Notes: generated by a model from the sequence alone, not told the origin. Numbered from the stretch's first letter, positions 34,452 through 44,684 are shown. The stretch is DNA of 64,000 bases from an uncultured Eubacteriales bacterium (GCA_934432725.1 CAKRZE010000012.1:14044-78043); one strand, 5' to 3'. Translations and numbers: made by a program.

Positions 34452-34725
34452 AAAAAAAACGGCGGCAGCTTCCGGTGTTCCGGATACGGAGCGGCAGCTC
34501 CTTGCGCGAGAGCGGTTTGACGCGGAGGACGGGATGCTTTCGGTGCGCGGCTTGCGGCGGCAGCGGGAGCCGATGCCGGACGCTGCTTTGCCGGAAAGCC
34601 GGCTCCCGGCGGAGAGAACCGGAGCCGCGCCGGTCGGCATGAACAGGATGCGCCTTTCCGGAGCGCACGGGACTTTGCACAGAGACAGATGCCGGGACGG
34701 CGGCAAACATGAGGATGGTCAGACT

Positions 34726-37017
34726 ATGAACGGAAACGAACAGAAAAAAGAATTGGACGGCGTTCAGGCAGGGGTCGGCTCCGCTGATCCCGCATCGCAC
34801 AGCATCGAGCGGCTGCTTCTGACGCTGGAGAAGAGCGGAAAGCGCTATGACATTGATAAGATCCAAAGAGCCTATCAGTGTGCTGCAGCTCTGCATGAGG
34901 GACAGTACCGCTACAGCGGGGAGGCGTATATTACGCATCCTGTCGCCGTGGCGGAGATTGTTGCCTCGCTCGGTCTGGATACCGATTCGATCTGTGCGGC
35001 GCTTCTGCACGACACGGTGGAGGACTGCGGCGCAAAAATCAGTCTGGACGAGATCGAAAAGCAGTTCGGGGACGATGTGCGCATGCTGGTGGACGGTCTG
35101 ACCAAGCTGGTGCATATTCCGTTTGAAAATAAGGAAGAGGAGCATGTCGAGAACCTCAGGAAAATGTTCCTCGCGATGGCAAAGGACGTCAGAGTTATCT
35201 TCATCAAGCTCTGCGACCGTCTGCACAACATGCGGACGCTCGGTGTGAAGAAGGACGAGAAGAGACGCGCCACGGCGCTGGAGACGATGCATGTCTATGC
35301 GCCGCTTGCACACCGGCTCGGTATGCAGCGTATGAAGCAGGAGCTTGAAAACCTGTCATTGTCCTATCTGGACCCGATCGGCTATGCGGAGGTTCAGGAC
35401 GACATTGAACGCAGATACGGGCAAAACCGGGACTTCATTGAAAGCGCACGCGCTGAGGTCTCAAACAAGCTGACTGAGACAGGGATTGACTTTACGCTGG
35501 AGGGGCGCGTGAAGTCCGTCTATTCCGTGTACCGGAAGATGTATGAGCAGAACAAGAGCTTTGACGAGATCTATGACTTTTACGCACTGCGGGTGATTGT
35601 TCAGACCGAGGCGGAGTGCTATACGGTGCTGGGTCTTGTGCACGACATGTTCAAAATGGTGCCGGGACGCTTTAAGGACTATATTTCCACGCCGAAGCCC
35701 AACATGTACCGGTCCCTGCACACGACGGTGATCGGCAGAAATGCGATTCCGTTTGAAATTCAGATCCGGACGTGGGAGATGCATCAGATCGCGGAATACG
35801 GCGTCTGTGCGCACTGGAAGTATAAATCCGGGGTGGCGGAGAGCAAGGAGGAGCTTGACAGAAAGCTCTCCTGGATCGCGAAGCTGATCGAAACGGAGGA
35901 TGACACGCGCGACCCGGACGAATTCATGCGGGCGCTGAAGATCGATATTCTGCACGACGATACCTTCATCTTTACTCCGAAGGGGGATATTATCACGCTT
36001 CCGCAGGGCGCAACCGTCATCGATTTTGCCTATGCGATCCATTCGGCGGTCGGCAATAAGATGGTGGGGGCGAAAATCAACGGCATGATCGTCCCGATCG
36101 ACCGGGTGCCGCAGAACGGTGAGATCGTGGAGATTCTGACCTCCTCGGCATCGCGCGGACCGAGCCGCGACTGGCTGAAGATCGTGAAGACCTCGGAGGC
36201 GAGGAATAAGATCCGCCAGTGGTTCAAGCGCGAAATGCGTCCGGAAAATATTGCATACGGCAAGGCGGAAACGGACCGGGAATTCCGTCGGATGAGCAGC
36301 TCCCTGACCGAGGGACAGAAGGCGGAGATTCTGAATACGGTTGCCAGACGGATCGGGATCCAGAGCGGGGATGACCTTTTGAACGTCATCGGCTACGGCG
36401 GCTTGACCGTCGGGAAGATCCTGTCCAAGATGAAGGAAGAGGTTGACCGCATTTCGCATACGGAGGAACAGGAGGAGCCGGCTGTGCTGGTGCCCGAGCA
36501 GGTACAGACCGTGCAGCGCCGGAAAAAATCGACGGGCGGCGTGATTGTGGACGGCGTGGACGGCTGTGCGGTGAAATTCGCAAAATGCTGCAACCCGCTT
36601 CCCGGGGACAGCATCATCGGCTTTATTACCAAGGGCTTCGGAATTTCCATTCACAAGAAGGACTGTGTGAATGTGACCTCCAATCTGGATAAGCCCGAAT
36701 ATGACGGGCGGTTTGTTTCCGCACATTGGGCGTCCGATGAGCTGGCTGCGGAGGCGGCAAGCTTTGAAACAACGCTTCATATCACGGCGGTGCCGGATAT
36801 CCGGCTGATTGCCGATGTGACCATGGCGCTTGCGGACATGCACGTTGCGCTGCACCAGATCAGCACGCACCGGCAGAGCGATTCCCTGATCGTTTTGCAG
36901 ATTACGGTCGGCTGCCGGAATCTGGACCATGCGCGCTCCATTGCGTCCCGGCTGAAGTCCATTCCGAACGTGCAGAATGTGACGCGCGGAGCGGAACGGG
37001 GAGGCGGACAGGTATGA
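34726..37017 (+). CDS. rel: Bifunctional (p)ppGpp synthetase/hydrolase (Rel/SpoT)
   Basis: Makes and breaks (p)ppGpp in the stringent response, on ribosomes in the cytosol; 763 residues. HD hydrolase domain with ALLHDTVED (His-Asp at 95-96) and LCDRLHNMRTL, synthetase domain with RFKDYISTPKPNMYRSLHTT, TGS domain starting FTPKGDIITLPQGATVIDFAY, a Cys-containing zinc-finger-like CCNPLPGDSIIGFITKGFG, and a C-terminal ACT domain. Both activities look intact. Frame is open far upstream, but MNGNEQKKEL, with GAGG 11 bases upstream, is the plausible start. It overlaps dtd by four bases. Confidence 0.94.
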   Translation: MNGNEQKKELDGVQAGVGSADPASHSIERLLLTLEKSGKRYDIDKIQRAYQCAAALHEGQYRYSGEAYITHPVAVAEIVASLGLDTDSICAALLHDTVEDCGAKISLDEIEKQFGDDVRMLVDGLTKLVHIPFENKEEEHVENLRKMFLAMAKDVRVIFIKLCDRLHNMRTLGVKKDEKRRATALETMHVYAPLAHRLGMQRMKQELENLSLSYLDPIGYAEVQDDIERRYGQNRDFIESARAEVSNKLTETGIDFTLEGRVKSVYSVYRKMYEQNKSFDEIYDFYALRVIVQTEAECYTVLGLVHDMFKMVPGRFKDYISTPKPNMYRSLHTTVIGRNAIPFEIQIRTWEMHQIAEYGVCAHWKYKSGVAESKEELDRKLSWIAKLIETEDDTRDPDEFMRALKIDILHDDTFIFTPKGDIITLPQGATVIDFAYAIHSAVGNKMVGAKINGMIVPIDRVPQNGEIVEILTSSASRGPSRDWLKIVKTSEARNKIRQWFKREMRPENIAYGKAETDREFRRMSSSLTEGQKAEILNTVARRIGIQSGDDLLNVIGYGGLTVGKILSKMKEEVDRISHTEEQEEPAVLVPEQVQTVQRRKKSTGGVIVDGVDGCAVKFAKCCNPLPGDSIIGFITKGFGISIHKKDCVNVTSNLDKPEYDGRFVSAHWASDELAAEAASFETTLHITAVPDIRLIADVTMALADMHVALHQISTHRQSDSLIVLQITVGCRNLDHARSIASRLKSIPNVQNVTRGAERGGGQV

Positions 37018-37493
37018 TTGCCGTATTGCAGCGGATCAGCCGCGCCGTCTGCGTGGCGGACGGAAGCGTTTCCGGCGCGTGCGGGCACGGACTGCTGATT
37101 CTGCTCTGCGCCGTTTCGGGGGACGGGGAAGAGGACTGCCGCCTGCTTGCCGATAAGATTGTAAAGCTCCGCATTTTTCCGGATGAAAACGGCAGAATGA
37201 ACCGGTCCCTGACGGATATGGGGTACGGAGTGCTTCTGGTGTCGAATTTCACGCTTGCGGCAAATTATACGCACGGCAACCGTCCGGATTTCATGGCTGC
37301 GGAGAAGCCGACCCGCGCCGGAGAGCTGTATCTGCATGCCGCATCGCTTCTGCGGCAGAGGCTCGGGGAGGACCGGGTCGGGACCGGCGTGTTCGGCGCA
37401 GATATGCAGCTTGACATGACAGCTGACGGTCCTGTGACCGTGATCATGGACAGTGCGCTTCTGAAAAAGAAGGCGTCTGCGGCGGAAAAGTGA
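37014..37493 (+). CDS. dtd: D-aminoacyl-tRNA deacylase
   Basis: Removes D-amino acids and glycine from mischarged tRNAs; 159 residues, homodimeric cytosolic enzyme. The start MIAVLQRISRAVCV, the motif VSNFTLAANYTHGNRPDF (family usually SQFTLxA...GxRPxF, with Gln replaced by Asn here) and TADGPVTVIMDS (the Gly-cis-Pro loop, family usually NDGPVT) are present. The start overlaps the rel stop (ATGA), the classic rel-dtd pair of Firmicutes. Confidence 0.9.
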   Translation: MIAVLQRISRAVCVADGSVSGACGHGLLILLCAVSGDGEEDCRLLADKIVKLRIFPDENGRMNRSLTDMGYGVLLVSNFTLAANYTHGNRPDFMAAEKPTRAGELYLHAASLLRQRLGEDRVGTGVFGADMQLDMTADGPVTVIMDSALLKKKASAAEK

Positions 37494-37961
37494 CTTCGGA
37501 GCCTGCCGGAGGCTTCCGGATCGATGCACCGTCGGGGCGGCGGAGAAATGTTCCGTGAGGCGGGCTTCTCCTTTGTGCCGATGGCGGGAGGGAGCCTCTA
37601 TGGCGCAGAAACGCAGGCTGACGGCTGCGCCGGGGCGTTCCCCGTCAAAGCGCCCGCGCGGTGAAATGAACTCTGCCGCCCTTGCACCGCTTTTTGCTTG
37701 ACCGAAGGCGCGGCACCGGCAGCACAGAAGGACGGCGGGGGCGGAGCGTCAGGCGCCTGCTTCCGAAAAATTCACGCTCCGAAGCGGCTTTCCCACAGCC
37801 GAACCGGGGAAGAGACCGCCCGACCGGGAGGGACGGACGCCCGGCAGCAGGCAGTGAGCAGCGGCTTTGCAGCGCTCCTCCCGGACAGGGCACCCGGGAA
37901 GCCGACAGCAATTCCAAAAAAAGAGGAGGCTTTCGCCGGTGCGGAAGCTATGGTCATCATT
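37494..37961. other. Intergenic stretch before hemZ, no gene recognised
   Basis: About 470 bases with short frames only. A GAGGAGG sequence at about 37923 is too far from the hemZ start to be its ribosome site. Confidence 0.35.
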
Positions 37962-39440
37962 ATGAAGCTTGTGATAAACGGAGATCTGAATCGTTCCTAC
38001 GCGCAGACGCTGTGTCTGATCTTTTTCCCCGGGGCAAAATTCTCGGAGAAGGAGGAGATTACGCCGGACACCCCGTCCGTGACCTTCTCTGTGACGCCAT
38101 GCGGGGAGACTGCCGTGGTTTCCGCACGGGTGACGTGCGGCGGGAAAACCGCATCGGCATCTCACACGGAGCCGTATGCACGCTGGGAGAGCACACAGAA
38201 AACACACCGGATTGCCGCCGGTGTGGCGCTTCTGGACGCCGGGACCCACATGTTCGGAAGCGCTCCGGCATGGGGCATTCTGACCGGGGTGCGTCCGGCA
38301 AAGCTGGCGCTTCAGGCGTTTTCCGCAGGTAAGGACCGGGACGGCGTGATTGCCGGGCTGACGGACGAATATTTTGTGACGCCGAAGAAGGCGGCGCTGA
38401 CCGCCGACATTGCAATGCGGGAGTCGGCTCTGATCGAACGGTACGGGAACGGAACGTGCAGTCTGTACATATCGGTTCCGTTCTGCCCGACACGGTGCGC
38501 GTACTGCTCCTTTGTTTCGTATTCGACAAAACGGCTTCTGTCCCTGATTCCTGCGTATATTGAGCGGCTTTGCGAGGACATCCGGAGAATGTTCCGGATC
38601 ATACGGCAGTCCGGGCTGAAGCTGATCGCGGTTTATATCGGCGGCGGAACGCCCTCCATTCTTGACTGCGGACAGCTGGAGCGGCTTCTTTCCTGTGTGA
38701 GCAGCCAGACGGATCCCGGGGAGCTTCTGGAATATACGCTGGAGGCGGGACGCCCGGACACCATCACGCCCGAAAAGCTGCGGGTCGCCAAAAGCTATGG
38801 CGTAACGCGGATCAGCATCAACCCGCAGACGCTGAACGATGAGGTGCTGCACGCGATCGGCAGAAAGCATACCGCAGACGACTTTTACCGGGCGTTTGCC
38901 GCCGCACGGGAGATCGGCGGGTTCCAGATCAATACGGACCTGATTGCCGGTCTGCCGGGAGACAGCTTTGACAGCTTTTCCCGCACGGTTGACACCGTGA
39001 CGGAGCTGAAGCCGGAGAATATAACCGTCCACACCTTCTGCGTCAAGAAGTCGGCGGATATTCTGAACAGCGGTGCGCGGATATATTCCCGGACCGGCGG
39101 GGATACCGGGAAATGTGTGGAGTATTCCCAGCTGACCGCGCGGGCAAACGGGTATGAGCCGTATTATATTTACCGGCAGAAGAACGCGATCGGCAATCTT
39201 GAAAATGTCGGCTTTGCACAGCCGGGGACGGAAGGACTTTACAACATTTTCATTATGGAGGAGATTCACAGCATATTTGCCGTCGGAGCAGGAGCGGTCA
39301 CAAAGCTGGTTGACCGGAAAAACGATCACATTACACGCATATTTATGCCGAAATATCCGTATGAATATCTATCGATGGGAAATGAGCCGGGGCAGACAGA
39401 TCGGTTTTTCGAAAAAATCGGAAGTGAATTGCCGAAGTAA
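37962..39440 (+). CDS. hemZ: HemZ-like coproporphyrinogen dehydrogenase (radical SAM)
   Basis: A 492-residue radical SAM protein. The 4Fe-4S cluster motif is PFCPTRCAYCSF (CxxxCxxC), followed by YIGGGTPSIL and the HemN-type sequence GVTRISINPQTLNDEVL and NTDLIAGLPGD. The N-terminal 170 residues, with GILTGVRPAKLAL, are the HemZ-specific part. HemZ-type proteins are annotated for oxygen-independent coproporphyrinogen oxidation, but in anaerobes without haem genes the real substrate may differ. Start uncertain: ATG at 37950 is an alternative. Stops just before a kinase gene. Confidence 0.88.
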   Translation: MKLVINGDLNRSYAQTLCLIFFPGAKFSEKEEITPDTPSVTFSVTPCGETAVVSARVTCGGKTASASHTEPYARWESTQKTHRIAAGVALLDAGTHMFGSAPAWGILTGVRPAKLALQAFSAGKDRDGVIAGLTDEYFVTPKKAALTADIAMRESALIERYGNGTCSLYISVPFCPTRCAYCSFVSYSTKRLLSLIPAYIERLCEDIRRMFRIIRQSGLKLIAVYIGGGTPSILDCGQLERLLSCVSSQTDPGELLEYTLEAGRPDTITPEKLRVAKSYGVTRISINPQTLNDEVLHAIGRKHTADDFYRAFAAAREIGGFQINTDLIAGLPGDSFDSFSRTVDTVTELKPENITVHTFCVKKSADILNSGARIYSRTGGDTGKCVEYSQLTARANGYEPYYIYRQKNAIGNLENVGFAQPGTEGLYNIFIMEEIHSIFAVGAGAVTKLVDRKNDHITRIFMPKYPYEYLSMGNEPGQTDRFFEKIGSELPK

Positions 39441-39590
39441 CTCCGACCGTCCGGAGCACACGGACTGCCAAGCAGCTTTGCAGGTTTGTCAGGCTTTCTT
39501 TGCCGGCATAACAGCTGTCGGAGGCGGTGCGGCAGAACAACCGGCGGATTCCGCTGCGTTTGACCCGAAAGAAAGGATACAGGGTGGATT

Positions 39591-40502
39591 ATGACGTATT
39601 GCAATGCAATGTTTGAAACAGAGGAGGAAAAGCTCCGCTTTGTGCTGGAGGGCGAGGAGCGGTTCCGTACCGGCGTGCATGCGGTAGCGGAACGGATTCT
39701 GGCGGCGCGCCCCGGGATCGTGACGCTGTCCGGACCGACCTGCTCCGGGAAGACCACGACTGCCAATATTCTGATTGCGCGGCTGGCTGAGAAAGGATTT
39801 CGGGTCAGGGTGATTTCAATCGACGATTTTTACAGAAACCGGGATGAGCTGGCAGAAATCGCGCGTCAGAAGGGCGTTGCCTATGACTGGGACTCCTTCG
39901 CTTCGATCGACTCTGCGGAGCTGAAGCAGTTTATTGACGGGATCCTCGCCGGAAAAACCGTGCGCTGTCCAAAGTATGATTTTCTGCGGAAGGAACGGAG
40001 CGGCTTTGAAGCCGTTGAGGCGGGGACGTATGACGCCGTTGTGTTTGAGGGGATTCAGGCGATTTACCCGCAGGTGACGGAGATGTTCGGGGAAGCGGCG
40101 GTTTGCAGCGTGTATATCAGCGTGGGGGACGAAATTACGGCGTGCGGCATGGAGTTTTCTTCCCGCGAGATCCGGTTTCTGAGGCGCTTGGTGCGGGATT
40201 ATCGGTTCCGCGGCACGCTTCCCGCACAAACCTTTGATGTCTGGCACACCGTGGTGGAGAATGAAAAGAAAAACATCGAGCCGTATGCCGGATATGCGGA
40301 GATGAAAATCGATTCGACGCTGCAATATGAGCTGTTTGTCATTGCGGAGGAGGCTATCCGTCTTTTGTCGCAGGTTACGCCGGAGAGCAGCAGCTATTCC
40401 GAGGCGCGGAATCTGATTCTTCGGCTGTCCGCGCTTCCGCGGCTGGACAGAAGACTTGTGCCTGCGGATTCCGTGTTCCGGGAGTTTATCGGAGCCGAAT
40501 GA
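39591..40502 (+). CDS. Nucleoside kinase (uridine kinase/PRK-like)
   Basis: A 303-residue P-loop kinase. The ATP-binding P-loop is VTLSGPTCSGKTTTANIL, residues about 44-61; VISIDDFYRNRDEL is the substrate Asp loop and DAVVFEGIQAIYP the Walker B. VRCPKYDFLRKERSG and the basic lid SSREIRFLRRLVRDYRFRG are typical. Relatives without the N-terminal TGS domain phosphorylate uridine or cytidine, perhaps other nucleosides. GAAAGGATA precedes the ATG. Located 150 bases after hemZ, possibly on its transcript. Confidence 0.85.
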   Translation: MTYCNAMFETEEEKLRFVLEGEERFRTGVHAVAERILAARPGIVTLSGPTCSGKTTTANILIARLAEKGFRVRVISIDDFYRNRDELAEIARQKGVAYDWDSFASIDSAELKQFIDGILAGKTVRCPKYDFLRKERSGFEAVEAGTYDAVVFEGIQAIYPQVTEMFGEAAVCSVYISVGDEITACGMEFSSREIRFLRRLVRDYRFRGTLPAQTFDVWHTVVENEKKNIEPYAGYAEMKIDSTLQYELFVIAEEAIRLLSQVTPESSSYSEARNLILRLSALPRLDRRLVPADSVFREFIGAE

Positions 40503-41178
40503 GCGGCAGAACGGAAGCGGTCGACCGCGGCGGGCGCGGATGCCGGGCGGCGTGCCGCTCCTGCGGAAGCGCATCGGAGCCGGGGACTGCGGTCGGAAGC
40601 CGTCTTTGAACATGCTTTGAAGGCACGGACTGCGGCGGGTGCCGGCTTTGAGAGAATTTTTTGAAGGCACGGACTGCGGCGGGTGCCGTTTTGTCTTTGC
40701 CGCCTTGGAGAAAGCCCGTTTTCCGGGCGCGGCGCCGTCTTCCTCTCCGGATTGTCAGTTCCGGATTGTCAGATTCACGGGCTTGTGCTGCCCGGAAGGC
40801 AGACAGAGACAGGCGGGAAAGCGCGCACAGCTGTCCTGTCCCACGGCTTGATGAGAAGCCCCCGGACTGCCGGACGCGGGCTGCTTGCTGCACAGCACCG
40901 GGTCGGGCAGAGGCGCTGCCCGTCGGGCGGAAGGGAGTCTGCGAACCGCTGCGGAAGCGGCTTTCGGCTCCGGACAGCACAGTGCGCGGAGAAAACCGGC
41001 TCACGGCTCCGCAGGCCCACAAATGGGAAGTATACGCATCGGAAGGACGCGCCCGGCAGAAAGGCCGGAGCACGGAGCCGACAGGCAGCTCACGCGGCTG
41101 TGTGCCGCGCCGTCCGCTGCCTGCTGCGGAGATTCTGCCCGGCAGAGGTCGTCCGATTCCGGAAGAAAGGATATCATA
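40503..41178. other. Intergenic stretch with a short direct repeat
   Basis: About 675 bases without a supported gene. A 28-base unit beginning TTGAAGGCACGGACTGCGG occurs at 40617 and again at 40661, and GCGGGTGCCG ends each copy. No terminator with a clear T-run was noticed. Confidence 0.4.
40617..40688 (+). repeat. Two 28-base direct repeats, 44-base period
   Basis: Identical copies at 40617-40644 and 40661-40688, separated by 16 bases (GCTTTGAGAGAATTTT). Confidence 0.75.
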
Positions 41179-42450
41179 ATGAAGCTTTTGCTGCGAGACG
41201 TCTGCCTTCCTGACGGCGGACAGGGACATGTTGCTATAGAAAATGACAGGATCATGTCGGTTACAAAAACGGTGCCGGAGGGAAGATTCGACCGCATTTT
41301 GGATTGCAGACGGCGGCTTGTGCTGCCGGGGCTGTATAACGCGCATACGCACGCTGCCATGCAGCTGTTCCGCGGCTATGGAGAGGATCTCCCGCTGCAA
41401 AGATGGCTGGAGGAGCGGATTTTTCCGGCAGAGGATAAGCTGACCGCACAGGCAGTCTATACGGCATCGCTGTTTGCTGCGGCGGAAATGATCCGGAACG
41501 GCATCGTGTCCTTTTCGGATATGTACTACTTTTCCGATCAGACGGTGAGGGCGGTCATGGAGTCCGGCATGAAGGCGAACATTTCCCGTTCGATCGTGTC
41601 CTTTGATCCTGCGGCAGACTTTCGCAGGGACAGCCGCTATCTGGAGGCGGTGTCCCTGTTTGAGCAGTACAACGGGGTAGCCGACGGCAGGATCCGGGTG
41701 GATATGAGCCTGCATGCGGAATATACCAATGTGGAGGGCATGTGCCGCACGGTTGCCGGGTATGCGGCTTCGCACGGCGCACGCATTCAGATACATGTTT
41801 CCGAAACAGAAAAGGAGCATAAGGAGTGCATCGCAAGGCATCATATGACGCCGATGGCGTTCCTTGCAGAGTGCGGCGTTCTGGATGTGCCGGTTTCGGC
41901 GGCGCACTGCGTCTGGGTGGATGAAAACGATATGGAGCTGATGCACGAAAAGGGCGTGGTTGCCGTTCATAACCCGGTTTCCAATCTGAAGCTCGGCTCC
42001 GGGGTGATGCCGCTTGCCGGGATGGAGCGGGCAGGGGTGACGGTTGCGCTCGGAACCGACGGTGCGGCATCCAACAATACGCTGGACATCATGAAGGAAA
42101 TGCATGTGGCTTCTATCCTGCATAAGGGGATCTGCCACAGTCCGGAGCGGTTTCCCGCAGGCTCCTTTCTTAGGATGGCGACCGAAAACGGCGCGCTTGC
42201 GCAGGGCAGATGCGATTCGGGCAGGATCGCCCCGGGAATGAAGGCAGATCTGATTCTGATCGATCTGGATGCGGTCAACAATATTCCGATGTACGATCCG
42301 GTATACACGGCAGTGTACAGCGCCAATGCTTCGAATGTCTGCCTGACCATGGCAGACGGGAGGATCCTCTGGGAAAACGGCGTATATACCGGCATCGATA
42401 TGGAAAAACTGAAATATGAGATGAGGGAAATCTGTGAAAAATACTTCTAA
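41179..42450 (+). CDS. 5-methylthioadenosine/S-adenosylhomocysteine deaminase (amidohydrolase)
   Basis: A 423-residue amidohydrolase of the cytosine deaminase-like MtaD family, which converts MTA or SAH to the inosine forms in purine salvage and methionine cycles. Metal site motifs: PGLYNAHTHAAMQLFRGYG (HxH), IHVSETEKEH (His), VSAAHCVWVDENDMEL (His) and GTDGAASNNTLDIMKEM (Asp). The start has GAAAGGA upstream. The last 17 bases overlap the next gene, so the two are translationally coupled. Confidence 0.9.
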   Translation: MKLLLRDVCLPDGGQGHVAIENDRIMSVTKTVPEGRFDRILDCRRRLVLPGLYNAHTHAAMQLFRGYGEDLPLQRWLEERIFPAEDKLTAQAVYTASLFAAAEMIRNGIVSFSDMYYFSDQTVRAVMESGMKANISRSIVSFDPAADFRRDSRYLEAVSLFEQYNGVADGRIRVDMSLHAEYTNVEGMCRTVAGYAASHGARIQIHVSETEKEHKECIARHHMTPMAFLAECGVLDVPVSAAHCVWVDENDMELMHEKGVVAVHNPVSNLKLGSGVMPLAGMERAGVTVALGTDGAASNNTLDIMKEMHVASILHKGICHSPERFPAGSFLRMATENGALAQGRCDSGRIAPGMKADLILIDLDAVNNIPMYDPVYTAVYSANASNVCLTMADGRILWENGVYTGIDMEKLKYEMREICEKYF

Positions 42451-44134
42451 AAACTCCTCGCATCTTCTGTTTTCCGGAGTTCTTGCACTTACCGTCGGAA
42501 ATGTGCTGGTCAAGATCATCGGCGCGCTTCTGAAGGTCCCCCTGCATCGGATTCTGGGCGACGGGGGCATGTCTTATTATAATGTGGCAAATGACCTGTA
42601 CGTCTGGCTGTATACGGTTTCGACGGCGGGCGTTCCGGTCGCGCTTTCCATTCTGACATCGGATGCGCGTGCCAAGGGAAATGTGCGCGAGGTAAAGAAA
42701 ATCTTCCGGGTATCCCTGACGGTCTTCTCCCTGATCGGCTTTTTCGGCATGCTGATCATGCTGGTCGGCTCAAAGGCGTTTGCGCACCTGTATAAAATCG
42801 ATAACGCCTATTACGCGATTATGGCGATTGCTCCGACGCTGTTTTTCATCTGCATCGTGTCGGTGTACCGCGGCTATTTTCAGGGTCACCAGAACATGGT
42901 GCCGACGGCGGTCTCCGAGATCATCGAGGCGCTCGGCAAGCTGATCATCGGGATCAGTCTGGCGAAATACGCGGCGGCGCAGGGCTATGAAATGTGGATT
43001 GTCTCGGCGTATACGCTGATCGGACTTTCCATCGGAACCGGGTTGGGCATGGTGTACCTGTTCATCACAAGGCTCTGCTTCCGTGCGCCTCTGCCCGAGC
43101 CTCGCACGGTGCCTTCGCACGGCAGACTCCGGGTGCACTCCACCAAAAAGATACTGCGGATGATTCTGGCGGTCGGCATCCCGATCACCGTCAGCTCCTC
43201 GGTGCTTCCGTTCACCAACGTTCTGGACGGAATCATTCTGTCCAACCGCCTTCAGTCGATCGGATATGCGGAGGAGGTCGTGGAATCGCTGTTCGGAAAC
43301 TATAAGACGCTGGCGATTACCATGTTCAACCTGCCGCCGGTTCTGATTTATCCGATCGCTTCCTCCATTGTGCCGTATCTGACCGCTGCCCGCGCCTCCG
43401 GAAACCGGAAGAGGGTCCGGATGACACTGGACAGCTCGCTCAGGATCTGTTCGCTGATCTCGCTGCCCTGCGCCATCGGGATGTCGGTTCTGTCCGAGCC
43501 GATCCTGAAGCTTTTGTTCCCGGAGGCATCCGCGAAAATGGCTGCTCCGCTTCTGAGCGTGCTGGCGCTGGCGATTTTCCCTCTGGCGATGTTCAGCATT
43601 ACAAACGCGATTCTTCAGTCGCAGAAGCTGGAACGGCTTCCGATCCTTTCGATCGCGGCTGGCTCCGCAGTCAAGCTGCTCTCCAGCTACATACTGATCG
43701 GAATCAGGCAGATCGGTATGTATGGGGCACCGATCGGTACCTGCCTGTGCTATCTGACGACTATGCTTATCAATTTCCGCTTTATGAAGCAGCGGACCGG
43801 GTACGCTCCTCGGATATCCCGCGTGTTTCTCAGACCGTTTGTCTGTGCGTTTTTGTGCGGACTGACAGCCTCTCTGTCCTATGCCGGACTTTCAAGGGTG
43901 CTCGGGACCGGAAGGCTTGTGACGGTGCTTGCCATTCTTTTGGCGGCGGCGGTTTATCTTTTCTCGGTATTCCGCCTGCACGGCGTGACAAAGGGCGATA
44001 TTCTGATGCTTCCGAAGGGAGCCTCTATCTATCGGCTCCTTTGCAGAGTGAAGCTTATCAAGGAGGTGCCGACCGGTGTCAGAGGAAGAAGCCTGCCGCC
44101 TGAAAGAGGCGCTGACCGACGGAACGGTTTTTGA
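42434..44134 (+). CDS. Polysaccharide/lipid flippase of the SpoVB/YabM (MurJ-MOP) family
   Basis: A 566-residue integral membrane protein with about 14 helices spread over residues 10-540. SSHLLFSGVLALTVGNVLVKIIGALLKVPLHRILGDGG is the family start; IYRGYFQGHQNMVPTAVSEIIEALGKL is the YabM-like motif. It probably exports oligosaccharide-lipid or lipid II-type intermediates for the wall or spore. Translation starts at GTG (42434) with GAGG eight bases upstream. Position next to mazG-hup-rqcP-yabP-yabQ-divIC matches B. subtilis yabM. Confidence 0.87.
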   Translation: MKNTSKNSSHLLFSGVLALTVGNVLVKIIGALLKVPLHRILGDGGMSYYNVANDLYVWLYTVSTAGVPVALSILTSDARAKGNVREVKKIFRVSLTVFSLIGFFGMLIMLVGSKAFAHLYKIDNAYYAIMAIAPTLFFICIVSVYRGYFQGHQNMVPTAVSEIIEALGKLIIGISLAKYAAAQGYEMWIVSAYTLIGLSIGTGLGMVYLFITRLCFRAPLPEPRTVPSHGRLRVHSTKKILRMILAVGIPITVSSSVLPFTNVLDGIILSNRLQSIGYAEEVVESLFGNYKTLAITMFNLPPVLIYPIASSIVPYLTAARASGNRKRVRMTLDSSLRICSLISLPCAIGMSVLSEPILKLLFPEASAKMAAPLLSVLALAIFPLAMFSITNAILQSQKLERLPILSIAAGSAVKLLSSYILIGIRQIGMYGAPIGTCLCYLTTMLINFRFMKQRTGYAPRISRVFLRPFVCAFLCGLTASLSYAGLSRVLGTGRLVTVLAILLAAAVYLFSVFRLHGVTKGDILMLPKGASIYRLLCRVKLIKEVPTGVRGRSLPPERGADRRNGF

Positions 44135-44684
44135 TACGGAGGAGCTGCATGCGCTTGTAAGGCTGCTCCGCTCGGAATGGGGCTGCCCGTGGGACCGGGA
44201 GCAGACGCATGAGAGTATCCGGCAGAACTTCATCGAGGAGGCATATGAGGCGGCGGAGGCAATTGACCGGGGAGACCCGGCGATGCTGCGCGAGGAGCTG
44301 GGCGACGTGCTGTTTCAGGTGATGTTTCATACGGTTCTGGCGGAGGAGGACGGCGCTTTTGCGTGGCGGGATGTGGTCACGGAGGTGTGCCGGAAGATGG
44401 TGGTCAGGCATCCGCATGTATTCGGTGATGCCGTGCTGCAAAATGCCGGAGAGGTCCTTGCGGGCTGGGATGCCATAAAAGCAAGCACAAAAGAGCAGAA
44501 AACGCCTGCCGATGCGGTAAACGCGGTGGCAAAGACGCTTCCGGCGCTGATGCGCACCCAGAAGATCGTCAAGCGCTCCGGCTTTCTTTCGGAGAGCGGC
44601 GGCGCGGATGCCGCAGAGTCTGCGGCAGGGTGGCTCTCGGGGCTGACCGGAGAAGGTCCGGGGGACGCCTCGGGCACCGGATGA
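44076..44684 (+). CDS. mazG: MazG family nucleoside triphosphate pyrophosphohydrolase, truncated by an in-frame TGA
   Basis: Hydrolyses non-canonical (d)NTPs. The N-terminal MazG domain is complete: RSEWGCPWDREQTHESI, then EEAYEAAEAIDRGDPAMLREELGDVLFQVMFH with the acidic metal ligands (EExxE...ELxD). The reading frame ends at TGA 44682-44684, but the family's C-terminal helices continue in the same frame to 44831 (see next entry). Translation starts at GTG (44076) with AAGGAGGTG eight bases upstream, inside the preceding flippase gene. This is the yabN position of the yab cluster. TGA is an ordinary stop elsewhere in the window. Confidence 0.87.
   Translation: MSEEEACRLKEALTDGTVFDTEELHALVRLLRSEWGCPWDREQTHESIRQNFIEEAYEAAEAIDRGDPAMLREELGDVLFQVMFHTVLAEEDGAFAWRDVVTEVCRKMVVRHPHVFGDAVLQNAGEVLAGWDAIKASTKEQKTPADAVNAVAKTLPALMRTQKIVKRSGFLSESGGADAAESAAGWLSGLTGEGPGDASGTG

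Noticed and set aside
40486..42570. 694-codon minus-strand frame opposite the deaminase gene
   Set aside because: Antisense shadow covering an amidohydrolase with intact metal motifs on the plus strand.
44682..44684. Selenocysteine codon in mazG
   Set aside because: No recoding stem-loop was recognised downstream, MazG has no known selenocysteine, and the position lies in a loop of low conservation.
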